64,000 bases of DNA from Chondrilla cf. caribensis (taxonomy: Eukaryota > Porifera > Demospongiae > Chondrillida > Chondrillidae). The notes below the pieces were generated by a model, which searched no databases, was not told the origin of the DNA, and was given only the letters and a program-made list of their open reading frames with translations. The DNA lies in assembly GCA_964020155.1 (NCBI GenBank), contig OZ026558.1:3303574-3367573 (forward strand), read 5' to 3'. The stretch's first letter is position 1. Every line of letters begins with the position of its first letter. The translations under genes were made by a program, and so were the position numbers. Below are positions 11,632-22,841 of the stretch, piece by piece.

Positions 11632-12004
11632 TGCCATCTTTTCACTTGCTTCTTCAACCATTCTCTCCACATTTGTTTACTTCGTCAAGATGTATGTCCA
11701 ACAGAAGATAAGAGGAGAGATGAATTTACCTGAGCTGCAGCTGCTGATCCAGCAAAGACGTATACGTATGGATTGATGTACCACATGTGACAGATTAGAC
11801 ATATAATAATTATTGCCGTATGTACGTGGGTATGTGTGTGTATGTGTTTCTACTTAGGTATAATATGTATATGCATATCTGTGTGAACATGCATAGTACT
11901 GTTACAACCTGCACACCTTATTACTTTCAAGTATCTACATTATTATAATAATAATAGTTATATATACCTTTTATATCACAAATTCAAAGTAATTCACTAG
12001 CCAA

Positions 12005-12062
12005 ATAATTTTTACACCAAACGTTTCGACAGCTGACTGCTGTCTTCTTCAGTGGTGGTCTT
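12005..12062 (-). ncRNA. Hammerhead-like ribozyme motif (candidate)
   Basis: On the minus strand the order is CACCA, CTGAAGA, one extra A, stem GACAGC-AGTCA-GCTGTC, GAAAC, then GTTTGGTG. This gives the hammerhead core boxes CUGANGA and GAAA, a perfect 6-bp stem II, and a possible stem I (CACCA with UGGUG). It differs from a canonical hammerhead by one unpaired A before stem II and by almost no stem III. Minimal hammerheads of this general kind are known in Penelope-like retroelements. No such element was recognised next to it. Confidence 0.35.
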
Positions 12063-12079
12063 CATACCAGTGGATAGGT

Positions 12080-12583
12080 TTACATACAACTTTGGACTAC
12101 GTATGTGTGTAGCTACATCGAGAGTAGTTTTGTTTATTAGCAAGGGAGAGTGTAGTATCTGTGGTATTCTCTGTAGTACTTATTGTAATTATGCTATTAG
12201 TGTGGCTTAGAATGATGTCACCACCACTGTCTCTATATCAATTATCCTCAGTTACTGTTGTCACTTATTCACTGGCATTGACAGTATAAAATTGATTGTT
12301 AGCATCATGCAGTAGGTTATGTGTGAGCATGCTTAGCATTCATACAAAATAATAATGGAATATCAAAAACCATTATAGTAATTTTGACACAACAAAGGAA
12401 GTTTTTGCCACCCATGTTATTGCTCAAATTCATAATAATATTATTATAGCTTTGAATATCATTAATTTGAACATTTTCTTACAAATACGAAACAATACTG
12501 TCTGACTATAATGTTACATACTGTGGATATCATGGCAAATTCAAACACAATAATAGTCTGGAATAGGTGGCATGTATTAATTG
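12080..12583. other. Intergenic, no gene seen
   Basis: Unremarkable AT-rich spacer and the 3' flank of the collagen-like gene. No clear polyadenylation signal pattern stood out. Confidence 0.4.
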
Positions 12584-13822
12584 TCACATCACCCAAATCT
12601 CCAACTGATCAATAAGTACATCTTCATTGGATATCCTCTCGTCTCCACACAATTGCACATTGATGTCACAAGAGGATGGAGGTACTTGACGATGGAACCA
12701 ACCGTAGCGGTCACAACAGCTGTTACCCTCAACACAATTGCGACCATCCCATAACGGATCCTCCCACACTACTCTGTTGGAGTACCTGGCTCCAGGGAAT
12801 CCACTCTAACAGTAGTAATTGTCACCAACAAATTGTGGAGGATTTGCTCGCCGCATATTAGTAGGTACTGCACAGGGACACCGATATCTAGTATGTCGAT
12901 GTTGTTCACTTGCACCTACAGCATAGGTCCAGAGGTGCCTCAGAGGCTGTACTTGAGTTATTGAGACACCATCGACATAATGACCAGCTATGGACAGAGG
13001 TGATTTTGTTACAGTTACTGCAAATGCATCCATGCTCAGGTACTGGTACCCTCTTACTCTCCCACACACGTTATTGTATTTATCATCAATTTCAAAGGTC
13101 AGTTGTGAACATCCCGGATCAGCAGTCCTTCCACATGCAGTCTGTCCAGTTGTAGTGTTGGTCACATTACGCAAATTTGATGGACAGGAGTCGCCCTGTG
13201 TGGTATTAAGGTGAGCAATTCTTCTCCAGTTCCCAAATATCCCGCACTTGGAGGAAATTTGTTTCAATACATTTAAAGTTGCATTTATTGTGTCCAGCTC
13301 AGCCATCACAGTCCTCAGCACGGTTTGGTCATTTAATTGCATCTCCTGTAGTAAATTCTGCACAGCTTTGGATATGGTTAAGTTTACGTCTCCAAATACG
13401 GAGTCATGCACACTGTTAGCAATGCGATTGAAATCTTCCTCATCCAAGACAGTGTCTCCTGGTTCACCCTGCTGACCTCTTGACCCAGGAGGACCAGGCT
13501 GACCAGGGGGACCTCGTGAACCATCAGGACCGGGGTGACCTCTTGGACCGATAGAGCCTTCCAAACCAGGGTGACCAATTGGACCTTGAATACCTTCCAG
13601 ACCTCGTGCACCTTTCTTTCCTTTGTGTCCCATTTCTCCTTTGAGACCTCTGGGTCCAGCTGGTCCGATGTCTCCTGTATCTCCTTTTGGTCCAGGAACA
13701 CCTCGTACAGCTACATTCAGACTGACCTCTCCTGTTGGATTCTCAATGCACTGTGTGTCATTCTGTGAGACAACATTGGTCACAAGACAGCAAATGACCA
13801 GAGGAAGCAAGATTGAGTTCAT
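12584..13822 (-). CDS. Secreted collagen-like protein, interrupted by in-frame TAG
   Basis: A single minus-strand exon starts at ATG 13820-13822. Residues 1-19 are a signal peptide. Residues 41-124 are 28 uninterrupted Gly-X-Y triplets. Residues 130-195 look like a coiled-coil trimerisation region. The rest is a Cys-rich C-terminal domain with the WRRIAHLNTT, VDGVSIT and HLWTYAVG blocks, of a kind I associate with large sponge and cnidarian families. TAG at 12806-12808 stops the frame at residue 338, right after the conserved DNYYC. The same frame continues open for 73 more codons (WEDPLWDGRNC, GNSCC) to TGA at 12584, where relatives have Glu at the stop. The gene is either newly broken, read through, or carries a base error. 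The role is presumably extracellular matrix or a secreted recognition protein. Confidence 0.8.
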
Positions 13823-13867
13823 GTTACTAACTGAAATGTAGCTAGCTGTTCTATCCTGTTGGCTCCT

Positions 13868-13874
13868 TAAATAC
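13868..13874 (-). promoter_or_regulatory. TATA-like box of the collagen-like gene
   Basis: TATTTAA on the minus strand lies about 46 bases before the start codon at 13822. That would give a short 5' UTR. It is a weak call based on position and composition only. Confidence 0.35.
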
Positions 13875-14219
13875 AGTGACTTATTACCTTATATGGATGT
13901 ACCTATGAATATCCATAATTTGTATATTGGGGCCGCATGCAGAGGTTACTGGATGGATAACTTGTGTAGTAATATCTTTTCAAATGTATTATAATTGCTT
14001 TGTGTTGTATTCGTGCCTTAATTGTTAGTTAACATGCCCACTATGTTATATATATATATAAGAACTGGCAGTCAGCTTTGATTTCAAACTCAAGTATCAG
14101 TGCATTGTAATTGATTGTTCAACTGATGACCATTTGAGTAATGAGTTAGGGTGGGTTGCTGTTCTACTTTCATTATTACTTCATTATATTCATCAATTTG
14201 CTAGCACTGCTAATGATTA

Positions 14220-16150
14220 CCAGAAACCATGAAATATTCTACTCAGCAGCATTAGTGACCCTGCTGACCCCACAAAGCGATTGGAATGAACCATTAGCAC
14301 CGCTCCAAAGACAAGGTTCATGAACCAGTTGGTCATAGTAAACATGCTTACACATTTCATTCCCATCATGTGAGTGAATTTTAGCAGTGACTTCTCTCTG
14401 TCTTGTCTTGCTTAGTCAATAGTATATCGAACATGCAATAAATGTGAACCAATAAATTGTCAATTTGCTAGTACTACTATTGATAATCAGATTTGATATT
14501 AGAATTGATCAATTATTTGAATAATCATCGCAGCATTAATTCATATACACAGGGTGTAGTATGTAGTGTCTCTACAGGAAACTCATGCATGTGTTGACAG
14601 TTAGTTTAAAGCATGTGATTAGTCAATCGTCACCTACTCAGTGTACATAACCACCATATGCATATGAAATTTTATTCAATATTACTACTGTAACATCAGA
14701 CATACTGTAATAGTTACATGAAATAATTGTCTACTCAGCAGCATTAGTGAACCTGTTGGCCCTCGAAGCCATTGAAATGAACCATTAACACTACTTAACA
14801 GACAAAGGTCATGAGCCAGTTGGTCATTATAAACATGTTGACACATTTCAATCCCATCGATCGATTGAGTGAATTGTAACAGTAGTTTTTCCATGCCCTG
14901 GTGTACTTATACAATATTCTTTAATAGTACATCAAACATGTAGTAAATGTGAACCAATGAAATTGTCTACTCAGCAGCTTTCATTAGTGAATCTCCTGAC
15001 ACTTGAAACCATTAAAATGGACAATTAGCAAGTTCAGTAGTGTTAGTCATAATAGGCCAGTCCTCACATTTCATAATTATATTCACACCCACTTACTAAA
15101 TAATTACATATGTGCATAAATTTACACTCTTCCACCAACATGTACATGCATAGATCTCATATTTATGGTATATGTTGTGTATGTTATGTTTGATGTACGT
15201 AGTATTGTAGTTTAAAAGTATGACAAGATATAGGGAAATCAAGTTACAATTCACTGAAGCGATGAGAATGAAATGTGTCCATGTTTATTATGACCAACTG
15301 GTTCAGTAGCCTAGTATTTGAAGTAGTGTCAATGGGTCATTTCAATGATTTCAATGGCTAGCAAGCTCACTTATGTTGTTGGGTAGACAATTCCACGGTT
15401 TCCTTTTATTTGGTTTTTAAATGTGAACCAATGAAATTGTCTATTTGCTAGCACTATACTATTGATAATCAGATTTGATGTTAAAACTGATTAATTAATA
15501 TTGATTTATTGTCCCATGCAGCCATCATTAGTTCATTAATACAAGGTATAGAATGTACTGTCTGTATAAGACCCTCATGTATGTGGTATCATTGAAAAGA
15601 GGACAATTATTAGATATTAAGTAACTAGTAAGTTTAAAGGATAAAAAAACTTACTCATGTTGTATCTTACATAACCGCCTATGTGTTACATGTGCCTATA
15701 AATTAGTTTATTCAATACTACCTACGTACATCAAACATAAACATAATAATAAGAGGAAACCATGGAATCGTCTACTCAGCAGCATTAGTGACCCTGGTAG
15801 CCATTGAAACCATTGAAATGAACCATTACCACTACTTCAAAGACAAGATTCATCAACCAGTTGGTCATAATAAACATGCTTACACATTTCATTCCCACCA
15901 TGTGAGTGAATTTTAACAGTGGTTTCTCTCTGTCTTGTCTTGCTTAGTCAATAGTACATGAAACATGCAATAAATGTGAACCAATAAAACTCTCAATTTG
16001 TTTGAACTACTATTGATAATCAGATTTGATATTAGAATTATTGATTAATTATTTGATTAATCGTCCAAGCGTTTATTTATACTACACAGGGTGTGTAGTA
16101 TGTAGTGTCTCTACAGGAAACTCATGCATGTGTTGACAGTTAGTTTATTA
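14220..16150. repeat. Cluster of direct and inverted 250-400 bp repeats
   Basis: Direct copies of a block starting near CTACTCAGCAGCATTAGTGA and passing through CAGTTGGTCATAATAAACATG occur at about 14230-14480, 14730-14960, 14960-15070 and 15765-16000. An inverted copy lies at about 15240-15410. A second motif (CTCTACAGGAAACTCATGCA) follows at about 14570 and 16110. The left and right halves (14230-14620 and 15765-16145) are therefore a direct duplication about 1.5 kb apart. The inverted copy facing the 15765 copy could fold into a long hairpin. No coding sequence is seen. Confidence 0.7.
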
Positions 16151-16213
16151 TGATAATAATAATAACATTATTATAATGTATATTATAATTATAGTGAGTA
16201 CGGTATGAACAGC

Positions 16214-16237
16214 TATATATGACAGTGTGTATCACTG
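16214..16237 (+). promoter_or_regulatory. Promoter-like TATA box and palindrome, copy 4
   Basis: TATATAT at 16214-16220 and CAGTG-N5-CACTG at 16223-16237, as in other copies, 38-61 bases before the ATG at 16275. Confidence 0.45.
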
Positions 16238-16274
16238 AATATCTTGTATACTGGTGTGGTGTTACTAGAACAAT

Positions 16275-18115
16275 ATGTTCACCCTATCCCTGTCTGTGGT
16301 GCTCTCCATTGCTGTCAACGTCTTTACTTTGGGAGAGAGAGTTCAGGAACACAGCAAGTCCACCTTGAAAGACATCCAAGAGGCCTATCTCAGGGGAGAC
16401 TACTATCCTACCGATGTGGAGAATTCTGTATTTGATCTTGATATAATCCATAGATATCAGAGGGGAGTAGCAATGACTACCGCATTTTACCGTCTAACTT
16501 ATAATTCTCAAGGTGGCAATATCTCTCGTACTAACTCAGATGACTTCAAGAAGTGCTGTTACCCTGACAGCGACAACAATAGTTGTGTCATGATTGTAAT
16601 TCTCAACTCTCCAATGTTCACCATTCTTCATCCACTACTCCTACACTACTTCTTAATTCCAAAATACCCTCATTCCATTGTGTTACAGGAGCTGCACCTA
16701 GTACTAGCACACATGGAAGTTCTTTTGGTGTGGCATGTTGGAACTTGCCTCCAGTATGTGACAAAGCCACAAGTAACATTAAACGCTCTCTTGTGTACTT
16801 TACTGAACAGGTACTTATGTTTATACTGTGTTTGTATAGAATGACATTGTGTGTTTACTGAACTTTGCGTCTATTGTTGTGTGCGTATGTATGTTCATGT
16901 ATATGTATGTGTTACATGTATTTTTTGTGTTGTACATGTGTACCCGTACATACGTACTGTTGTGTGTTTGTATAATGCAGTAGAAACTTCTTAAGACAGA
17001 CTATAAGGACGGGACTCACAAATTCAGTTCTTGTTATTTGATCTTCTTATCAGTATTTGCTTACTATGTGTACAACAGCAAACCAAATAACAGCAAAAAT
17101 TGGGTTGGGTTAAGTAGAAATTAAGAGTGGTTGTCTTAATGAGATTCTACTGTTACACATTTTAGAATTGCACATTCATTATTATATTATTATATCAACA
17201 GGAAAACTAAAATTTGTGTTGCAATTGGTTTAAACGCTATCACTTTCAAATTCAATTTATTTAATTTTTGTAGTTTGAAGAACCGGCTAAATATGGTCAT
17301 TCTGTAAGTTTCATGACCGGCTATCGAAGATTTGTTTCTCTAAATCACAAAGATCAAGAATTTTGCAATGATTGGTTCAGGAATTGTTGGAACAAGTATG
17401 TTATTATAGTGCTTCCGACTGCCATTGTCTTCACAATTGGGCCCCTCACTCTTCTGCTAGTCATGGGTGTTTATATTTTCTCAAAATTTCTCCATTCTGA
17501 CAAGCACTACAATTCTGAGCTCTTTCGGAGTGATGTTGTTGTTGGTGTAAGTTCTGCATCCATGGTCACTATTGCCATAGTAACACAGTTTCCCTTTGTT
17601 TTCTGCTACTTCTGGAAGCATTTCTCTTCCAACACAACAAAACCATTGATCAGAGTAGTGAGATGTGTTGGTTGGTGTTGGGTTGTTGTGTTTGTGAAAA
17701 TCTTGTCTTTCCACACTTTCCACCTTTTGATTTTATTGATGGTCAGTCCAGTTCTGTCATTTTCACTTGCCTGACACTTTCCCTCATCCTAACTGTCATG
17801 ATGATCCTCTTGTCCATCTTCACTTGTTGTCAACCTCCTTATTGTTCTATCACAAAATACAGTAAGCTCTCACTTGCAGTCATTTGGAGTCTCACTGCAG
17901 ATATGTCGTTGTATTTGCTTACAGAACTGTATGGTAGTTTGGAGGCTCCCAACACTCATGGGGTGAATGTGGTTGGTGCCATCTTTTCATTTGCTTCTTC
18001 AGCCATTCTCTCCACATTCATTTACTTCATGAAGATGTACGTCCAGCAGAAGATCAGAGGAGAGATGATTTCACCAGAGCTGCAGCCACTGGTCCAGTAC
18101 AGATGTATAGATTGA
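16275..18115 (+). pseudogene. 7TM-array copy 4 (multiple lesions)
   Basis: Exon 1 is 16275-16810. It has lost six bases that remove the first conserved Cys (KCLST becomes KST), and a one-base deletion near 16693 shifts the frame before WNLPPVC. Exon 2 starts at 17274 after TTTTTGTAG. An in-frame deletion removes the first cytosolic loop and TM2 (LLLV joins MGVY near 17460), and a frameshift near 17755 ends the frame at 17774. The last three helices and the tail then continue in another frame to 18115. Splice sites, the intronic MITE and the promoter are kept. This is a decayed gene. Confidence 0.85.
16978..17152. mobile_element. Intronic MITE, copy 4
   Basis: The 175-bp uninterrupted version of the pogo-like MITE found at the same intron position in most array copies. 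Left end CAGTAGAAACTTCTTAAG; right end, reverse-complemented, CAGTAGAATCTCATTAAG. Confidence 0.7.
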
Positions 18116-18597
18116 TACACTACTTGTGTTAGATTAGCTAGAGCTTTAATGTCACATGTACATGTATATGAGTGTCTACATAGTATTATGTAATATCTGT
18201 GTGAACATGCATATAGTTACAACATGCAGTACACTATTATTAATTTTATGTATTTATATATATATATATATTATGTATAAATAATATTTTATTGTAGTAT
18301 TAGAGTCAATTAAATTAATATTAATATGTAGCTACGTGTATTATTACAGTTAACCTATAATAATTATTATAGTAAAATGCATGCCTACATATATACATGA
18401 ATAAGACTAAGGATAATAATATATTATATTGAAGTTACACCACATAATAATATTAACAAGACAAACAAGCAAACATTATGCAATTGTTATTATTATGATA
18501 CTTATAATATTATACATGAGTAAGGATGATAATTTTCTAATGAAGTTACACCACATAATAATAATAATTATAATAATAATAATAATAAATGACCCCA

Positions 18598-18990
18598 CTT
18601 ATTATGCAGCCAATGTGGAGGAAATGTGGACAATCTTGCCACACATGGCCTAAGCTGTAGAATGAGTGCGGGGTGTCTCCCACAGCAAACAGCAATCAAC
18701 ACTATTGTGAAAACATCCCTGGCCACAGCACAGATTCCATCCATGCTGGAGACACCTGGCCTCAGCCGGTCAGATGGTAAGTGTCCAGAGGGTGTCACCA
18801 TCACTCCTAGGCAAGCAGGGCACACACCCATGTGGGATGTTACATACCTGGACACCTATGCAGCCTCCCACGTGACTCTTGCCATAAGGGAATAAGGCGC
18901 AGTAACTACAGCAGCTGAGTTAAGGACGACTAGCAAGTTTGAAGAGCTGGCCAAGACTCACCATGTGGCCCCACTGGCAGTTGAGACATC
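18598..18990 (+). mobile_element. 5'-truncated retroelement nuclease-domain fragment
   Basis: The + strand encodes ATHGLSCRMSAG, then RSDGKCPEGVTI and MWDVTYLDTYA. This follows the order of the C-terminal part of the reverse transcriptase element at 43151-46186 (HGLSC, RADGKRPDG, VWDATCVDT), ending near HHVAPLAVETS. Frameshifts and stops break it. It closely matches 42416-42780. No reverse transcriptase is attached, as expected for 5' truncation in target-primed reverse transcription. Confidence 0.75.
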
Positions 18991-19203
18991 TGTCAATGGT
19001 TGAAGTGTGGGCTCAGTATCCATATTGTGACATACTTCAGTTAACAAATGAGCAGTTAGATCCCAGATGTGGTCATGTCTAATAGAGGGAATGAAATGCC
19101 CCCTTTGAACAGCTGAAAGCATGCATAGTAGTAAAAGCTGTGTCACAAGAGCAATGTGTAGGGAGTCTAGTAGGTTCCCATTCATACCGGATGCAAAGAG
19201 CAT
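18985..19203 (-). mobile_element. Fragment of a second retroelement nuclease-domain family
   Basis: On the minus strand the peptide IPSIRHDHIWDLTAHLLTEV followed by CHNMDTEPTLQPLT resembles the region that leads into the nuclease domain seen at 409-1074 (LTEVCSDVCTEPELTPL). It is joined tail-to-tail with the + strand fragment ending at about 18990, so two different elements meet here. No complete frame. Confidence 0.6.
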
Positions 19204-19504
19204 CTCTAAATACTTGCTTGTGAAGTGTGAACCCGAGGTCTTTAATTGGCAGGGTAGTCAGTCATACTGAGGTCCTCTTTTCAGATGCCAGTTCCATCGA
19301 TCTTTGGAGCTGAGTAGGAAGTGTCTCTTTCAAGCTGGTTGCTTGATCCAGCAGACTCGCTTTCCTCTGTCTGCTTATCTACTTCTTAAGTTGGATCTGT
19401 GCATTCCTTACTTCAAATTTAACACATTCTGTGGATCCAGCTTGTAAGATGGACACCAATGGTTTCGTAAGGATGTATGGGGCCTCAAACTGGTAATTAT
19501 ATAT
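19204..19504. other. Possible retroelement remnant, unassigned
   Basis: Lies between a nuclease fragment and repeat R2 and is probably eroded retroelement sequence. No frame that I could assign. Confidence 0.3.
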
Positions 19505-20035
19505 AAGTAATACAATTATTATTGATTGTATAAATTCTGTATGTTTATGGATCCTTTTATCTTGAACAGAGCAATATATTGGCTTGCATAGCTTTGTATA
19601 ATTATGTAATTTTGATGGATTTGAATGTAACTTGATAACCTAGTAGATGTGGATGGCTGGAGCTTCTTTATACAGTTAAAACGACATAGCAAGGAGTAGA
19701 AGTCTAGTAACAGAAATTGTCTTGGCAGGAAGCCCAAACCCTGTTTAAGGAGGGTAACTCTCAAGGCACCCCGACTGCTGAAGATGACCCACAGGGTTGA
19801 AGTGTACAGATGAAGAACTCTCTTGGCCTGCAGACTGCTTTTATCAATGCTCACAGAATCCAAACGGATATTTCCAACAACAATCGGAAACATTGCAGGC
19901 CTGACTATATAGTAAGTAGTGAGGAATTATATATAAGGAGTGTAGCAGGAATCAATAATAAATCGTGAGTGTTTTCAACCAGGCAGGCAAAAATTGTCTC
20001 ACTGATGTCAGGTTTACACATTACACTAGGAATTC
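19505..20035. repeat. Dispersed repeat R2, copy 2 (hammerhead-like core)
   Basis: Same family as at 7040, 24010 and 47570. Its middle reads CTGAAGA (19778-19784), T, then GACCC-ACA-GGGTT and GAAG. This resembles a hammerhead core with a 5-bp stem II and a decayed GAAA box. The 24010 copy has CTGAAAA, and the 47570 copy has CTGAAGA with GAAAC but a damaged stem. Confidence 0.6.
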
Positions 20036-20832
20036 ACAATTTTACAATTTTATTTTTCATACTTGGAAACTGATATTAATACCTTTGCACTGTTTGCTGA
20101 AAAATGTCCATTTTCCTGCTTTGCCTAATTTGCATGGTGTTCAGGTTACCCTGAAATCCTATTCGGATACATGTGTAATAATATGTACTGATCTGTATTA
20201 TAGAATTCAAAAATGCAGCATGATATTACATACAATATGCATCAGGATTATAATATTATAGGAATAACATTAATTTTATAGTGTATAATATTATAGTAAG
20301 AATTGTATAAATAGCTATTATATTAAACGACAGTGTGTGTCACTGAAGCATTTTGTCCTCTTATAAACTGTTGAGGAAACTCACTCATAAGTTTACATTT
20401 TGTGCAACACTTTCAATGTATTGGTTTGTGAATATTATATATTGTTATGAATTTGATTCATTTCAATTCCGCAGTGTATGTATGTGTAATCATATATGTA
20501 TTATGTAAATGTACACATATCAGTCTCCCAAGTTTATTTTTTCAGATTTTGAAATTGATATTGAAACCATTGCACTATACCTGTTTGGTGAATAGTGTGC
20601 TTTTTCCTGCTTTGCCTGATTTTCATGGTGTTCAGGTTATCCTGGTCATCACAGGAGTAATTTGAAATATTATTACATTCAGATGCACGTGTACTAATAT
20701 GTACCGATTTGTATATGAAACTCTACTGTCAGCATAATATTATGTACAATATGTATCTGATTCAGGAGTATGTTGGCATAACATTAATTTTATACATGAT
20801 GTATAATAAATAGTGAGTACTGTATAAACAGC
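20036..20832. other. Upstream region of copy 5 with two conserved blocks
   Basis: No gene. It contains two versions of the conserved upstream block (about 20060-20160 and 20545-20645), a piece of R1 (20345-20420), and AT-rich spacer before the promoter. Confidence 0.5.
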
Positions 20833-20856
20833 TATATATGACAGTGTGTGTCACTG
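20833..20856 (+). promoter_or_regulatory. Promoter-like TATA box and palindrome, copy 5
   Basis: TATATAT at 20833-20839 and CAGTG-N5-CACTG at 20842-20856, 64-87 bases before the ATG at 20920. This gene is intact, which makes it the best place to test the element. Confidence 0.55.
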
Positions 20857-20919
20857 AATATCTTAGTTAGAATCACTACTTACTTTGTCAGTATACTGAT
20901 GTGGTGTTACTAGAACAAT

Positions 20920-22841
20920 ATGTTCACCCTATCCCTGTCTGTGGTGCTCTCCATTGTTGTCAACGTCTTTACTTTGGGAGAGAGAATACAGGAACACAGC
21001 AGGTGTCTGTCCACCTTGAAAGATATCAAAGAGGCCTATCTCAGGGGAGACTACTATCCTACTGATGTGGAGAATTCTGTATTTGATCTTGATACAATTC
21101 ATAGATATCATAAGGGAGTGGCCATAACCAGCGGATTTTATCGTCTAACTTACAAATCTCAAGATGGGAATATCTCTCATACTAGCTTGGATGACTTCAA
21201 GAAGTGCTGTTACCCCAACAAAGACAACAATAGTTGTGTCATGATTGTAATTCTCAACTCTCCAGTGTTCACCATTCTTCATCCACTACTCCTACAGTAC
21301 TTCGCAATTGCAAGAAATCTTCTTTCCATTGTGTTAAAAGGAGATGATGCACCTGGTCCTGGCACACGTGAAAGTTCGTTTGGTGTGACATGTTGGAACT
21401 TGCCTCCGGTTTGCGACAATGCCTCAAGTAATGTTGAACGTTCCCTTGTGTACTTTACTGAACAGGTACTTATGTTCATACTGTGTATACATGATATTGT
21501 GTGAACTTTAAACCTACTGTTGTGTGTGTATGTATGTTCGTGTATATATGTGTTACATAATTTTTTTGTTGTGCATGTGTACTTGTACATATGTACTGTT
21601 GTGTGTTTGTATAATGCAGTAGAAACTCCTTAAGGCAGACTATAAGGGACTCACAAAATCAGTTCTTGTTATCGAATCTTCTTATCAGTATTTTCTTACT
21701 ATGTGTATGCAAACCAAATAATGGCCAAAAAATTGGTTTGTGTTAAGCAGAAATTTGTCTTAAGGGTGTTTGTCTTAATGAGGTTCCACTGTATGACATT
21801 GTACAATCATTATTATTGTAACATTAATATATATAAACAGGAATACCATAATGTTATTATATTATCTTTCTGTAGTTTGAAGAACTGGCTATATATGGTC
21901 ATTCTGTAAGCTCCATGACCGGCTATCAAAGATTTGTTTCTGGAAATCACAAACATCAAGAATTTTGCAATGATTGGTTCAGGAATTGTTGGATAAAGTA
22001 CATAATGATATTACTTCCTGCTGCCATTGTATTCACGATTGGGCCCCTTACTCTTCTGCTACTCAACAAACACAAGTCATACTTGAAAGGTGTCACAAAA
22101 CACTCCACATTTGCTAACCACTCCCTGTATTCTGTGATGATAACCAGTGTGCTAGGAGCTCCGTACATGTACACCAGTCTGGTCTTGGGTGTTTATAGCT
22201 TCTCAAAATTTCTCTATTCTGACAAGCACTACAATCCTGAGTTCTTTCAGAGTGATGGTGTAGTTGGTGTAAGTTCTGTTTCGATGCTTACTGTTGTCAT
22301 AGTAACACAGTTTCCCTTCATTTTCTACTACTTCTGGAAGCATTTCTCTTCCAACACAACAAAACCATTGATCAGAGTGGTGAGATGTGTTGGTTGGTGT
22401 TGGGTTGTTGTGTTTGTGAAGATCATGTCTTTCTACACATTCCACCTTCTTGTCCTATTGATGGTCAGTCCAGTGATTTCTGTCATTTACACTTGCCTGA
22501 CACTTTCCCTCATCCTAACTGTCATGATGATCCTCTTGTCCATTTTCACTTGTTGTCAACGTCCTTATTGTTCTATCGCAAAATGCAGTAAGCTCTCACT
22601 TGCAGTCATTTGGAGTCTCACTGCAGACATGTTGTTGTATTTGCTGAGAGAAATGTATGTTATTCTGGAGGCTCCCAACACTCATGGGGTCAATGTGGCT
22701 GGCATCATCTTTTCATTTGCTTCTTCAACCATTCTCTCCACATTTGTTTACTTTGTGAAGATGTACATCCAGCAGAAGATCAGAGGAGAGATGAATTTAC
22801 CTGAGCTGCAGCCTCTGGTCCAGTACAGACGTATAGATTGA
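20920..22841 (+). CDS. Intact 7TM-array gene, copy 5 (503 aa)
   Basis: Exons are 20920-21465 (182 codons) and 21876-22841 (322 codons with stop); donor CAG|GTACTT, acceptor TTTCTGTAG, phase 0. The first ATG opens a hydrophobic signal peptide. The ectodomain has conserved Cys residues (CLST, KKCC, NSC, TCW, PVC, FCN, RNC) and N-glycosylation sequons (NIS, NNS, NAS). Exon 2 starts FEELAIYGHSV and carries seven hydrophobic segments. Loop charges favour the N-terminus outside and a basic tail (QQKIRGEMNLPEL) inside. No DRY or NPxxY motif of rhodopsin-type receptors is present. I do not recognise the family. A cell-surface receptor-like role is inferred from topology and lineage-specific expansion only. 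Confidence 0.85.
21617..21791. mobile_element. Intronic MITE, copy 5
   Basis: The 175-bp element in the intron of copy 5, with ends CAGTAGAAACTCCTTAAG and, reverse-complemented, CAGTGGAACCTCATTAAG. Same insertion site as in the other copies. Confidence 0.75.

Larger units (their letters stand above)
10646..11776 (+). pseudogene. 7TM-array copy 3 (frameshifted and internally deleted)
   Basis: Exon 1 begins at 10646. It carries the same 4-bp insertion (stop TAA at 10901-10903) and 4-bp deletion as copies 1 and 8, plus another stop near the conserved WNLPPVC block. There is no normal intron or exon 2. At 11632 a fragment of exon 2 covering only TM7 and the tail (to TGA at 11774-11776) is joined directly to a piece of the MITE otherwise seen at 3165-3751. 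A deletion therefore removed the intron and most of exon 2. Not functional. Confidence 0.85.

Noticed and set aside
12910..13841. Several + strand ORFs opposite the collagen-like gene.
   Set aside because: They mirror the Gly-X-Y coding strand and have no signals of their own.
18940..18990. KFEELAKTHHV in the retroelement fragment resembles FEELAKYGHSV at the start of 7TM exon 2.
   Set aside because: The match is only about seven residues. The surrounding sequences and roles differ, so chance is the simplest explanation.
20920..22841. Calling the 7TM family a known GPCR class.
   Set aside because: Topology fits, but no DRY, NPxxY, GPS, Venus-flytrap or Frizzled Cys-domain signature could be seen, so no class is assigned.
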